Shown here piece by piece: positions 1 to 5,910 of a DNA stretch of 5,910 nucleotides. The position numbers and the translations under genes were made by a program. The notes below the pieces were generated by a model. That model saw only the letters and a program-made list of their open reading frames with translations. It did no database searches and had not been told where the DNA came from. Where the stretch lies: NCBI GenBank assembly GCA_003646045.1, contig QNDV01000164.1, positions 1 through 5,910 of the forward strand, given 5' to 3'. This DNA comes from a bacterium (GTDB taxonomy: Bacteria > Krumholzibacteriota > Krumholzibacteria > LZORAL124-64-63). Every line of letters starts with the position of its first letter. Within the stretch, counting starts at the first letter, position 1.

Positions 1-35
1 ACCAGACCCCAAAGACTTGTTCGTCCGTGTTTCAT
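1..35 (-). CDS. Possible 5' end of a minus-strand gene running off the left edge
   Basis: Reading the minus strand, an ATG at 35-33 opens a frame that stays open to the window edge (M-K-H-G-R-T-S-L-W-G-L...). A good ribosome binding site, GGGAG at 47-43, lies 7 nt upstream of the ATG. It begins 76 nt past the stop of the lipoprotein gene on the same strand, and I see no convincing hairpin between them, so the two may share a transcript. A basic start followed by hydrophobic residues would suit a signal peptide, but eleven codons are too few to name a product. This is inference from the start context alone; it could be chance. Confidence 0.4.
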   Translation of the reverse strand, partial: MKHGRTSLWGL

Positions 36-111
36 ACTGCTACTCCCGTACGAATATCGGCCCACGTTGCATCCTCCGTTTGTACATCAAAGCGACCATA
101 GCATGAACCGC

Positions 112-702
112 CTATCGGTAGATACCTCTCGCGGCCCCCCAGTATTGCAACCCCGACGGGCCTGTATCACAGCCGGATTCGCCGCTGCGGCGCACCGCAG
201 TGAATTCCTCTTCGCTGCAGGATCCCGACTGGCTGCAGCCACTGCTGTAGGTGGTACTGTATGACGCGGTACCGGTCATTGTATCTCCGCTCAGGGTCGC
301 ATCGACGATACTGATGGAGGTGATAATGCAATCTTCGCCTTCCTCGAACGTCACTGTGGTTTCCATATGTAGCATCTCATCAGTGACTGTTCCGGTGCAT
401 TTGAAATCGAATTCATCCGAGTCCACGCCCAATACGAAAAGCTTGCCGGCGCAGAATCTGACAGGAACGTCGAGTTCGCCCAGTACTTCCTGCGTCTCGC
501 AGTCCAGGGTAACCATACTGTAGTCCCATATACCCTCCCAACTGTCGGGGACAATGGGGCAGGCCTCGCTGTTGTTATTCCCTCCACCGGGGTTCGCGGG
601 GCCATCGTCGCTGCTGCACCCGACGACAACCAGACCCAGTATCAGAGCAAAAGCGACGGAGACTTCCCGCGCACCCATCTGTCTCGTTGAGATCCGTTTC
701 AT
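112..702 (-). CDS. Cys-rich secreted lipoprotein, function unknown
   Basis: A 196-residue putative outer-surface or periplasmic lipoprotein. The chosen start is ATG at 702, which gives a textbook type II signal peptide: basic residues K2, R3, R7 and R12, a hydrophobic core at about 14-27, and the lipobox V-V-G-C with Cys29 as the lipidated residue. A longer frame from 759 would put 19 non-signal residues in front. The leader has only a weak AAAGGG about 10 nt upstream; ATG at residue 9 is an alternative. After Cys29 comes a flexible Ser/Asp/Gly/Asn linker (30-45), then a roughly 150-residue domain starting W-E-G-I-W-D-Y, with alternating beta-strand-like segments and the phrase L-S-G-D-T-M-T-G-T near 137-145. 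Eight further cysteines (48, 68, 84, 102, 125, 156, 162, 178) could form four disulfides. The domain looks like a small beta-barrel or sandwich, possibly lipocalin-like, but I recognise no family. G+C is visibly lower than in the two large genes. Confidence 0.8.
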   Translation of the reverse strand: MKRISTRQMGAREVSVAFALILGLVVVGCSSDDGPANPGGGNNNSEACPIVPDSWEGIWDYSMVTLDCETQEVLGELDVPVRFCAGKLFVLGVDSDEFDFKCTGTVTDEMLHMETTVTFEEGEDCIITSISIVDATLSGDTMTGTASYSTTYSSGCSQSGSCSEEEFTAVRRSGESGCDTGPSGLQYWGAARGIYR

Positions 703-821
703 GATTGATACCCTTTGACGAGGTGAATTCGAAAAGGGCAAGCACCGGCATTCGGGCAACTGGACACATGGTGTCCGATTCCCAATTCAGGATCATCCAG
801 CCTTTATCTCCCGATGCTCCC

Positions 822-870
822 CCATACTGGTCCTGACGCTTGTCAAGTATGCTCAACCAGACCAGTGTGG
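822..870. repeat. Interrupted inverted repeat (11-bp arms) upstream of the lipoprotein gene
   Basis: The arms CCATACTGGTC (822-832) and GACCAGTGTGG (860-870) are reverse complements at 10 of 11 positions and are separated by 27 bases. The only exact TTGACA in the region (minus strand, 846-841) sits at the centre of the loop. The inner sequence is not itself symmetric. It could be two half-sites for a dimeric regulator or a leader RNA hairpin; chance is also possible. Confidence 0.45.
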
Positions 871-874
871 ATAC

Positions 875-896
875 CCTACCATATAATATCCTACCA
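875..896 (-). promoter_or_regulatory. Paired TGGTAGG direct repeats flanking an AT-rich core
   Basis: On the minus strand two exact copies of TGGTAGG (896-890 and 881-875) flank the 8-base core ATATTATA, giving a 15-bp repeat spacing. The element lies about 170-195 bp upstream of the lipoprotein ATG and points the same way. The AT core could contain a -10 element, but no good -35 partner sits at a 16-18 bp spacing (the best nearby is TTGTTT with TAGGGT at 17 bp, weak). I read it as a candidate regulator-binding or promoter element; the role is inferred. Confidence 0.35.
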
Positions 897-1066
897 AACA
901 AGTCGGATAGCCGCGTAACGGTCGTCCTGGCTTGACTCAAGCCATATCAACTGATTTGTACCTCGAAAAATGTGTCTGTGTGCCGGCGGTGAATCCGGGG
1001 CGACGGGGGACCCGCAAAGGCCCCGTGATTCAGCAAGATGCAATGGTATTTTGCGATATACGTTGC

Positions 1067-1090
1067 TTTGGGGCCCCCGGGGGCCTCAAA
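1067..1090 (-). terminator. GC-rich palindrome beyond the GH13 stop, possible terminator or 3'-end hairpin
   Basis: A 24-base palindrome with only one mismatched pair, TTTG-rich at one end and CAAA at the other, with a core of C5 followed by G5. It begins 20 nt past the TAG of the GH13 gene on the transcribed strand. The folded RNA would be extremely stable even after some central bases open into a loop. No U-tract follows on either strand, so it is not a canonical intrinsic terminator; a role in transcript-end protection or factor-assisted termination is as likely. Confidence 0.45.
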
Positions 1091-1110
1091 CATAATTTCA
1101 GAGGCACAAC

Positions 1111-4100
1111 CTACTCGTCAATCAACTGCCGCAGTTTCTCCACCCGCCACCCCGCATCCCGCGCCGCCCCCCGCACCAGTTCGCACCCGTCCAGCAGCCG
1201 TGTGGGCGACAGGTCGTCCTCCAGGCACATGGCCGCCACCGCCAGGATCAGCAGCCATTCGTCGACGTGCTCGGCCACCAGCCAGTCCACACCGTCGTGA
1301 CGATGAACACCCAGCAGGTCCCGTCCCGCCGGCAGGTCCAGGAACTCCACCAGCCAGCCAGCTTTGCCGGCGGCCAAATCCCGGGCGGGTGAGGGATCGG
1401 CGGCCAGGATTCCGGCGCCCAGGGCGGCACGTCGAGCGGCGTGTTCGTGACCCAGCCACGTGGCCAGGGCCGACGCTGCCTCGTCCTGCAGCAGGTGTTG
1501 ATCAGCTGCCGGTACCAACACGATCTCGGCCGCGTGCAACAACGCCTTGGCGCAATAGACTTCCTGCAGGGCGCGGCTGTGGGGCAGGGCGGTCAGCAGG
1601 GCCGCGAAATCCGCGCGTGTGCCTGGGCCGGCGTCGTCCGGCACCGTGGCCTGGGGCAGGGCCCGCAATCGTTGCAGGGCCCGGCGCAGTGGCTTGGGCA
1701 GCTCGGCGGCAGCGGAAGGTAACGCGGGTGCGGCCTTGTCCGCGCTCCCACTTGGCTCGCCCCGCTCCAACCAGCCCAGCAGGTCGGTCGACAGCCAGGC
1801 CCGGAAGGTCGCCAGTTCCGTCGCCAGTTCGCGGCGTCGCAGGGCCAACTCCAGGTCGGGGACACCGCCGCCACCCAGTTCGGCGGCCAACTCGGCCCAT
1901 GCCTGCCCATCGGCCAGGCGGCGAAAGCCCACCAGGGCCATGGTCTGGTAGGCACCCAACTCGCAGTGGAAACCGTCGTGGGCCAGTTCATTGCCCGGTC
2001 TGAGATACTCCAGCCGGGCATTATGGTCCCGCAGGGCGTACCAGGCGTCCATGCCGTCATCCAGGGCCAGGGCCTGGCCCAGGGAGCGCTGTTCCAGGTG
2101 GGGGTTGTCCGCCGGTCCCGTATTGACGGCCGAGGCCAGGCGCACCCGGCCACGGGTGTTTTCATAGGCATTGTTGTAGAGGATGAGCGCCCGCTCGTCG
2201 CCGTGGCGGTTGCTGTGGGCGAAGACGTTCTCGTCCACCCAGCCGCCGTCGGTGATGAAATCGTAGAGGGCGAAGTTGTCGACGCCGCTGAACAGGGCGC
2301 GCCGACGCATGAGGGGGAAGATCTCGCGTTCGTGGCGCCGCACCAGGTCCTCGTCCACCTGCTCGTCCCAGTAGGCCTTGCGGTACTCCATGCCGTACTT
2401 CTCGGTGAAACCCTCGATCTGCCCGTGGCCCAGCATGGGTAACCCCGGCATGGTCACCAACAGAGTGGCGCAGCCGATGTACTTGTCGCCCCGGCCGAAT
2501 TGTTCGACAGCCGTCTTCTCGTCCGGGTTGTTCATGAAGTTGACGAAGCGCTTCAGCACCTCGGGGCTGAACTCCAGCACGTTCTTGATTGTCTGCCGGT
2601 ACTTCTGGTTGTCCTCCATCTTGAGCATGTTCATGAAGGCGCTGTTGTAGACCCGGTGCATGCCCAGGGTGCGGACGAAGTAGCCTTCCATGAGCCAGAA
2701 CGCCTCGGCCAGCAGCAAGGTGTCCGGGGCCTCGACGGCGATGCGGTCCACGACTTCGCGCCAGAATTCCACGGGGAAGGCCGCGTCGAAATCGCCCTTC
2801 GAGAGGCCATGCTCGGCACGCGAGGGTATGGCGCCCGCATCGCCCGGTCGCGGGAACCACAGGCGCTGATAGTGCTTCTTGGCCAGGGTCATGGCCGCGT
2901 CGAAGCGGATGATGGGGAAGCGCCGGGCAACTTCGAGGATGACATCGCTCACGGCGCGCCTGACCTCGGGCAGCATGAAATTGAGCTGGGCCGTGTCGTT
3001 CCAGGGCATGCTGGTGCCGTCGTTGCCATGGTAGATGTAGCGGGTATCACCGGAGTTCTCATCGACCCGCTGGAAGACCACCGCCGCGTCGCTGTGGTCG
3101 TAATAGCCGTCCTCTATGCGCACCGTCACGCCGGGGGTATCGCAGAGGTCGCCGCCGGTGAAGTTGTAGGCGGGGTAGGGGGGGTGGTCCAGTTGCAGGA
3201 ACCAGTCCGGGTGTTCCACCACCCAGCGGCTGTCGATACCCATGTGGTTGGGCACCATGTCACTGGCCAGACGGATGCCACGTTGTCCGGCCCGCTCCCG
3301 CAGATTCCCGTAGGCCGCCTCACCGCCCAGATCGGCTGCGATGTGGTAGTCCAGAAGGCTGTAGGCACTGGCCGCCGCCTCGGCATTGCCCATCCATTGC
3401 TTGATGGTGCGGCTGGCTGTCGAGCGCTCCCATAGGCCGATCAGCCACAAGCCGGTCACACCCCAGCGGGCCAGGCGGTCAAGTTCGCTGTCGGGTACGT
3501 CGCCCAGGGTCGTGATGGGGCGCCCATGACGGCGGCTGAGCTGGTCCAGCCAGACGTACGTGCTCTTGGCCATGAGCACCACGTTGCTCATCCAGTCGGC
3601 ATCGCGGCTGAAGGCCTCGGGCTCGGGACCGTCGTCGTTCCAGCCCGCTGTGCCCGGACCGAACTCCAGCACCGGCGGCGGGCCTGGTTCGCCACCCCGC
3701 CTGAGATCCCGCTCGGCGAGTACGTCCAGGGACCGTTGAACCGTGCTCAGCATCTCGGCGGGCAGCATATCGGCCCAATTCGCGGCGATGTACTGCAATT
3801 GCCCCGCCAGGCTGTCCGGGCTGGCCACCAGGGGCGCCCGCAACAGGGTCAGCAGCGGGATACCGGCGGTTCCGGGCGGCTCCTCCCGCGCCAGATCCTC
3901 TTCCAGACCGGTGATGAAGGGAACGAAGGGAGCGCGGCGCCGCAGTTCGTCATCCTCGAACAGTGGTCGGGCGGGGCGGGCGGCGGGGTTCACCGTATTG
4001 AGGAAAAGCAGCAGCATCTCCAGGACGGCACGATCGGGGCCTGCCGCCGGGGCCGGCTCCTCCAGGAAGGCCGCCGGGTCGCGGCCCTCCAGCGGTGTTT

Positions 4101-4479
4101 CGGCGGGGGGAAATACTTCCACGAAGGCATGGATCAGTTCGTGCACGGCCCCGGGGTCCAGACGGTCCGCCGCCCGGCGCCTGCAGCGGTCCAGGGAGCC
4201 GGGATTCTCCTCCAGGAAATAGTGGGCACTGACCCAGCGCAGTACGCGGTTCAGGGTGCGCAGCGCAATCAGGTCCTCCGCCGGGGGGGAGGTGTGGTCC
4301 GCCGTGGACGGCAATTCCATCCGCCGGGCCAGCTTGCGCAGGGACAGTACGGGGTCGGTCGCACCACCGGTTGCAGCGGCCGGCAGGCTTTCGGCGATTT
4401 CGTAGCGCTGCCAGGCTTCCGCCGACAGCGGAAAGCCCAGAACGAAGTAGTTGCGGGCGAGGACCTTTTCAGCCGACAT
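1111..4479 (-). CDS. Large GH13 (alpha-amylase family) protein with N- and C-terminal helical extensions
   Basis: A 1122-residue cytosolic protein (no signal peptide) of glycoside hydrolase family 13, whose members cleave or transfer alpha-glucosidic bonds by a double-displacement mechanism. The (beta/alpha)8 barrel spans about 290-730. Region I is DMVPNH (407-412). Region V is TAQLN (496-500). Region II is IIRFDAAM with nucleophile Asp527. Region III is LLLAEAFWL with acid/base Glu592. Region IV is NNPDE with Asp653, where most GH13 enzymes have His-Asp. A beta domain C follows (about 730-852). Residues 1-290 and 856-1122 are mostly helical, rich in Ala, Leu and Arg, and match no domain I can name. 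At this length it is about twice a simple amylase. The catalytic triad is intact, so I expect activity, but substrate (glycogen, maltooligosaccharide, trehalose, sugar phosphate) cannot be read. Start: ATG 4479 has AAGGGTGA 8 nt upstream; an in-frame GTG at 4491 would add four residues. The gene diverges from the AtuA-family gene and is probably transcribed alone. Confidence 0.93.
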   Translation of the reverse strand: MSAEKVLARNYFVLGFPLSAEAWQRYEIAESLPAAATGGATDPVLSLRKLARRMELPSTADHTSPPAEDLIALRTLNRVLRWVSAHYFLEENPGSLDRCRRRAADRLDPGAVHELIHAFVEVFPPAETPLEGRDPAAFLEEPAPAAGPDRAVLEMLLLFLNTVNPAARPARPLFEDDELRRRAPFVPFITGLEEDLAREEPPGTAGIPLLTLLRAPLVASPDSLAGQLQYIAANWADMLPAEMLSTVQRSLDVLAERDLRRGGEPGPPPVLEFGPGTAGWNDDGPEPEAFSRDADWMSNVVLMAKSTYVWLDQLSRRHGRPITTLGDVPDSELDRLARWGVTGLWLIGLWERSTASRTIKQWMGNAEAAASAYSLLDYHIAADLGGEAAYGNLRERAGQRGIRLASDMVPNHMGIDSRWVVEHPDWFLQLDHPPYPAYNFTGGDLCDTPGVTVRIEDGYYDHSDAAVVFQRVDENSGDTRYIYHGNDGTSMPWNDTAQLNFMLPEVRRAVSDVILEVARRFPIIRFDAAMTLAKKHYQRLWFPRPGDAGAIPSRAEHGLSKGDFDAAFPVEFWREVVDRIAVEAPDTLLLAEAFWLMEGYFVRTLGMHRVYNSAFMNMLKMEDNQKYRQTIKNVLEFSPEVLKRFVNFMNNPDEKTAVEQFGRGDKYIGCATLLVTMPGLPMLGHGQIEGFTEKYGMEYRKAYWDEQVDEDLVRRHEREIFPLMRRRALFSGVDNFALYDFITDGGWVDENVFAHSNRHGDERALILYNNAYENTRGRVRLASAVNTGPADNPHLEQRSLGQALALDDGMDAWYALRDHNARLEYLRPGNELAHDGFHCELGAYQTMALVGFRRLADGQAWAELAAELGGGGVPDLELALRRRELATELATFRAWLSTDLLGWLERGEPSGSADKAAPALPSAAAELPKPLRRALQRLRALPQATVPDDAGPGTRADFAALLTALPHSRALQEVYCAKALLHAAEIVLVPAADQHLLQDEAASALATWLGHEHAARRAALGAGILAADPSPARDLAAGKAGWLVEFLDLPAGRDLLGVHRHDGVDWLVAEHVDEWLLILAVAAMCLEDDLSPTRLLDGCELVRGAARDAGWRVEKLRQLIDE

Positions 4480-4526
4480 GGACGTGTTCACCCTTTCCTG
4501 CTTGAATCAGCGACGCTGGAGCTTTC

Positions 4527-4554
4527 ATTATCAGGTCGATGGACAATTTTGCAA
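4527..4554 (-). promoter_or_regulatory. Sigma-70-like promoter for the GH13 gene
   Basis: On the minus strand a -35 box TTGCAA (4554-4549; four of six consensus bases) and a -10 box GATAAT (4532-4527; five of six) are separated by 16 bp. The predicted transcription start near 4520 gives a 5' leader of about 30-40 nt to the GH13 start codon. TTGCAA is self-complementary, but on the plus strand the sequence 17 bp further on (TACGGG) is a poor -10, so this promoter favours the minus direction. Prediction from sequence only. Confidence 0.5.
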
Positions 4555-4581
4555 ACACGGGGATTTTGAAATACGGGGATT
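4554..4581. repeat. Two 12-bp direct repeats, 16 bp apart, in the divergent control region
   Basis: The unit AACACGGGGATT (4554-4565) recurs as AATACGGGGATT (4570-4581), with one mismatch and an exact shared 9-mer ACGGGGATT. The pair lies just upstream of the predicted GH13 -35 box and 29-56 bp upstream of the AtuA-family start, so a protein bound here could affect either gene. The 16-bp period is not an integral number of helical turns, unlike many tandem activator sites. Function is inferred. Confidence 0.45.
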
Positions 4582-4596
4582 AAGCGATCCCGCCGC

Positions 4597-4602
4597 GAGG
4601 AG
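4597..4602 (+). promoter_or_regulatory. Strong ribosome binding site fixing the GTG start of the AtuA-family gene
   Basis: GAGGAG sits 7 nt upstream of the GTG at 4610. It decides the start: the next in-frame ATG is 35 codons further in (codon 35), after the conserved N-terminal glycine-rich motif, and would remove part of the domain. Confidence 0.8.
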
Positions 4603-4609
4603 CAAGACT

Positions 4610-5910
4610 GTGAAGAAAAAGATCCGGATCGGCAATGCAGGCGGCTACTGGGGCGATGACCTGGACGCCTTCCGGCGCCAACTCACCGGTGGCCCCCTGG
4701 ATTACATCACCATGGATTTCCTGGCCGAGATCACCATGTCGATCCTGCTGAAGCAGCAGTTGCGTGATCCCCAGCTGGGCTTTGCCCACGACTTCCTGAC
4801 CCAGATCGACGAGAACCTGGAAGAGATCGTGGCCCGCGGCGTGAAGGTCATCTCCAACGCCGGCGGCATGAACCCCCTGGGGCTGGGCCGTCGTATCCGC
4901 GACCTGGCCCGGGAGCGGGGGCTGGACCTGAAGGTGGGCGTGGTCAGCGGCGATGATGTCACGGCCCGCCTGGGTGAACTGACCGCCGTGGGCGAGAAAT
5001 TCACGAACATGGAGACGGGGGCGTCATTCGATGCCGTGCAGGACCGCATCACCAGCGCCAACGTCTACCTGGGCGCCGAGCCGGTGGTGGCGGCCCTGGA
5101 CGCGGGTTGCCAGATCATCGTCACCGGCCGCGTCACCGACACGGGCATCACCCTGGCGCCCATGATCCACGAGTTCGGCTGGGCCATGGACGACTGGGAC
5201 CGGCTGGCGGCGGGCACCGTGGCCGGGCACATCATCGAGTGCGGAGCCCAGGCCTCAGGCGGCAATCTCACCGACTGGCACGAGGTACCGTCGTTCCGCG
5301 ACATCGGCTACCCCATCATCGAGATGACACAGTCGGGCGAGTTCACCGTCACCAAGCACACGCGCACCGGCGGGCTGGTCAGCGAGAAGACCGTCAAGGA
5401 ACAGCTGGTCTACGAAATGGGTGATCCCGCCCAGTACATCTCACCCGACGGCATCGCCTTCTTCGATACCATCAAGATCAAAGACATGGGACGCAACCGG
5501 GTCCGCGTCTTCGGCGTGCGCGGAGGTCCGGCTCCCGAGGCCTTCAAGGTCTCCATGGCCTTTTCCGACGGCTGGAAGGCCGACGGCGAAGTGCTGGTGT
5601 CGGGTCCCGATGTCAAGCGCAAGGCCGCCGCCCTGGCCGATGTGTTCTGGCGCAAGGTGGGGGAGGACCTCGAGGACACCTATACGGCGCTGGTGGGTGC
5701 GGGGTCCATCTGGCCCGACCAGCTCAACCGCTATGAACCCAACGAGATCTACCTGCGCTTCGGGGCGCGGGACCACGACCGGGCCAAGTTGGAACTCTTC
5801 AGCAAGGCGCTGCCCGCGCTGATCCTGGCCGGGCCCAGTGGCATGGCAGTTTCCACCCGCGGACGCATGCGACCCCGCCAGGTGGTGTCCTACTGGCCGG
5901 CCCTGGTCTG
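4610..5910 (+). CDS. AtuA-family (acyclic terpene utilization, formerly DUF1446) protein, 3' end missing
   Basis: The frame opens with GTG at 4610 and stays open to the right edge, giving 433 residues plus two bases. It covers almost all of the AtuA domain. Motifs in order: GGYWGDD (11-17), DYITMDFLAEITMSIL (31-46), NAGGMNP (83-89), TGRVTDTGITLAP (172-184), the block starting HIIECGAQASGG (207-218), YPIIEM with TGGLVS (234-258), YEMGDPAQYISPD (268-280) and GVRGGPAP (302-309). These are hallmarks of the family named after AtuA of the Pseudomonas citronellol/geraniol (atu) pathway, whose own reaction is unresolved. Members often sit beside biotin-dependent acyl-CoA carboxylases, enoyl-CoA hydratases and acyl-CoA dehydrogenases, so a role in branched or terpenoid acyl-CoA catabolism is the family-level expectation, not shown here. 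No signal peptide, so cytosolic. Some members carry about 100-150 more residues at the C-terminus; whether this one does is outside the window. No stop or frameshift is present. Confidence 0.9.
   Translation, partial: MKKKIRIGNAGGYWGDDLDAFRRQLTGGPLDYITMDFLAEITMSILLKQQLRDPQLGFAHDFLTQIDENLEEIVARGVKVISNAGGMNPLGLGRRIRDLARERGLDLKVGVVSGDDVTARLGELTAVGEKFTNMETGASFDAVQDRITSANVYLGAEPVVAALDAGCQIIVTGRVTDTGITLAPMIHEFGWAMDDWDRLAAGTVAGHIIECGAQASGGNLTDWHEVPSFRDIGYPIIEMTQSGEFTVTKHTRTGGLVSEKTVKEQLVYEMGDPAQYISPDGIAFFDTIKIKDMGRNRVRVFGVRGGPAPEAFKVSMAFSDGWKADGEVLVSGPDVKRKAAALADVFWRKVGEDLEDTYTALVGAGSIWPDQLNRYEPNEIYLRFGARDHDRAKLELFSKALPALILAGPSGMAVSTRGRMRPRQVVSYWPALV

Larger units (their letters stand above)
703..1110. 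other. Gene-free region between the GH13 gene and the lipoprotein gene
   Basis: No credible coding sequence lies in these 408 bases. Both flanking genes are on the minus strand, so the region is the 3' flank of the GH13 gene and the 5' flank of the lipoprotein gene. Its right end holds a strong GC palindrome and a weaker 6-bp hairpin (1003-1008 with 1021-1026). Its middle (about 820-900) is AT-richer and carries a dyad and direct repeats expected of a control region. The leader just upstream of the lipoprotein ATG (703-820) shows nothing distinctive beyond a weak purine-rich stretch. Confidence 0.6.

Noticed and set aside
841..846. Exact minus-strand TTGACA as a lipoprotein promoter -35
   Set aside because: At 16-18 bp spacing the sequence is GC-rich with no TATAAT-like box, so I do not call a promoter from it.
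882..887. Exact plus-strand TATAAT
   Set aside because: No -35-like hexamer lies 16-18 bp upstream, and no plus-strand gene follows before the antisense GH13 gene.
575..940. Minus-strand frame overlapping the lipoprotein start
   Set aside because: It is out of frame with the lipoprotein signal peptide and shows no coding features; considered as an upstream leader peptide but there is no stop before the gene and no supporting motif.
932..1300. Plus-strand frame starting in the gene-free region
   Set aside because: Starts at a TTG without a ribosome binding site, and most of it is antisense to the GH13 C-terminus; composition becomes Ser/Arg/Pro-rich shadow sequence.
1038..2003. 321-codon plus-strand open frame, Pro/Arg-rich
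   Set aside because: Antisense to the GH13 gene, low-complexity composition typical of a GC-rich shadow frame, and no ribosome binding site or recognisable motif.
2500..3435. 311-codon plus-strand open frame
   Set aside because: It lies exactly antisense to the GH13 catalytic core, whose conserved motifs on the minus strand fix the true coding strand.
3526..4569. 347-codon plus-strand open frame crossing the divergent region
   Set aside because: Antisense to the GH13 N-terminal region, Gly/Arg/Gln-rich without a domain; its end overlaps the control region and the GH13 promoter.
4580..5304. Several minus-strand frames across the AtuA-family gene
   Set aside because: The plus-strand frame carries the conserved AtuA motifs throughout; the antisense frames are short and Arg/Ser-rich.

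Overview
The window looks like a piece of chromosome from a GC-rich Gram-negative bacterium. Evidence for this is a Cys-anchored lipoprotein signal, Shine-Dalgarno-type leaders and high G+C in the two large genes (roughly two thirds by eye). The lipoprotein style (short Asp/Gly/Asn linker after the lipidated Cys, Cys-rich beta domain) resembles uncultured FCB or deltaproteobacterial-type lineages. That placement is an impression only: no rRNA or marker gene is present.

Layout. Positions 1-35 hold what looks like the first codons of a minus-strand gene that continues outside the window. Positions 112-702 (minus) encode a small, Cys-rich, secreted lipoprotein of unknown function. A gene-free stretch follows (703-1110). 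It carries the lipoprotein leader, an AT-rich element flanked by 7-bp direct repeats, a long-armed dyad, and a strong palindrome 20 nt beyond the stop of the next gene. Positions 1111-4479 (minus) encode a very large cytosolic GH13 (alpha-amylase clan) protein with uncharacterised helical extensions on both sides of the barrel. A compact divergent control region (4480-4609) separates it from a plus-strand gene at 4610, which runs off the right edge and encodes an AtuA-family (formerly DUF1446) protein.

How the genes relate. The GH13 protein probably acts on intracellular alpha-glucan or a glucose-containing saccharide. The AtuA-family protein belongs to acyl-CoA or terpenoid-type carbon catabolism. 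No shared pathway is evident: they share only a divergent intergenic region with a 16-bp-spaced direct repeat, and the lipoprotein appears to be a separate unit. There is no mobile element, tRNA, rRNA or CRISPR array. The points of most interest are the GH13 architecture with its altered conserved region IV (Pro-Asp instead of His-Asp) and the repeats in the two control regions. I do not see a clearly new multi-gene system.
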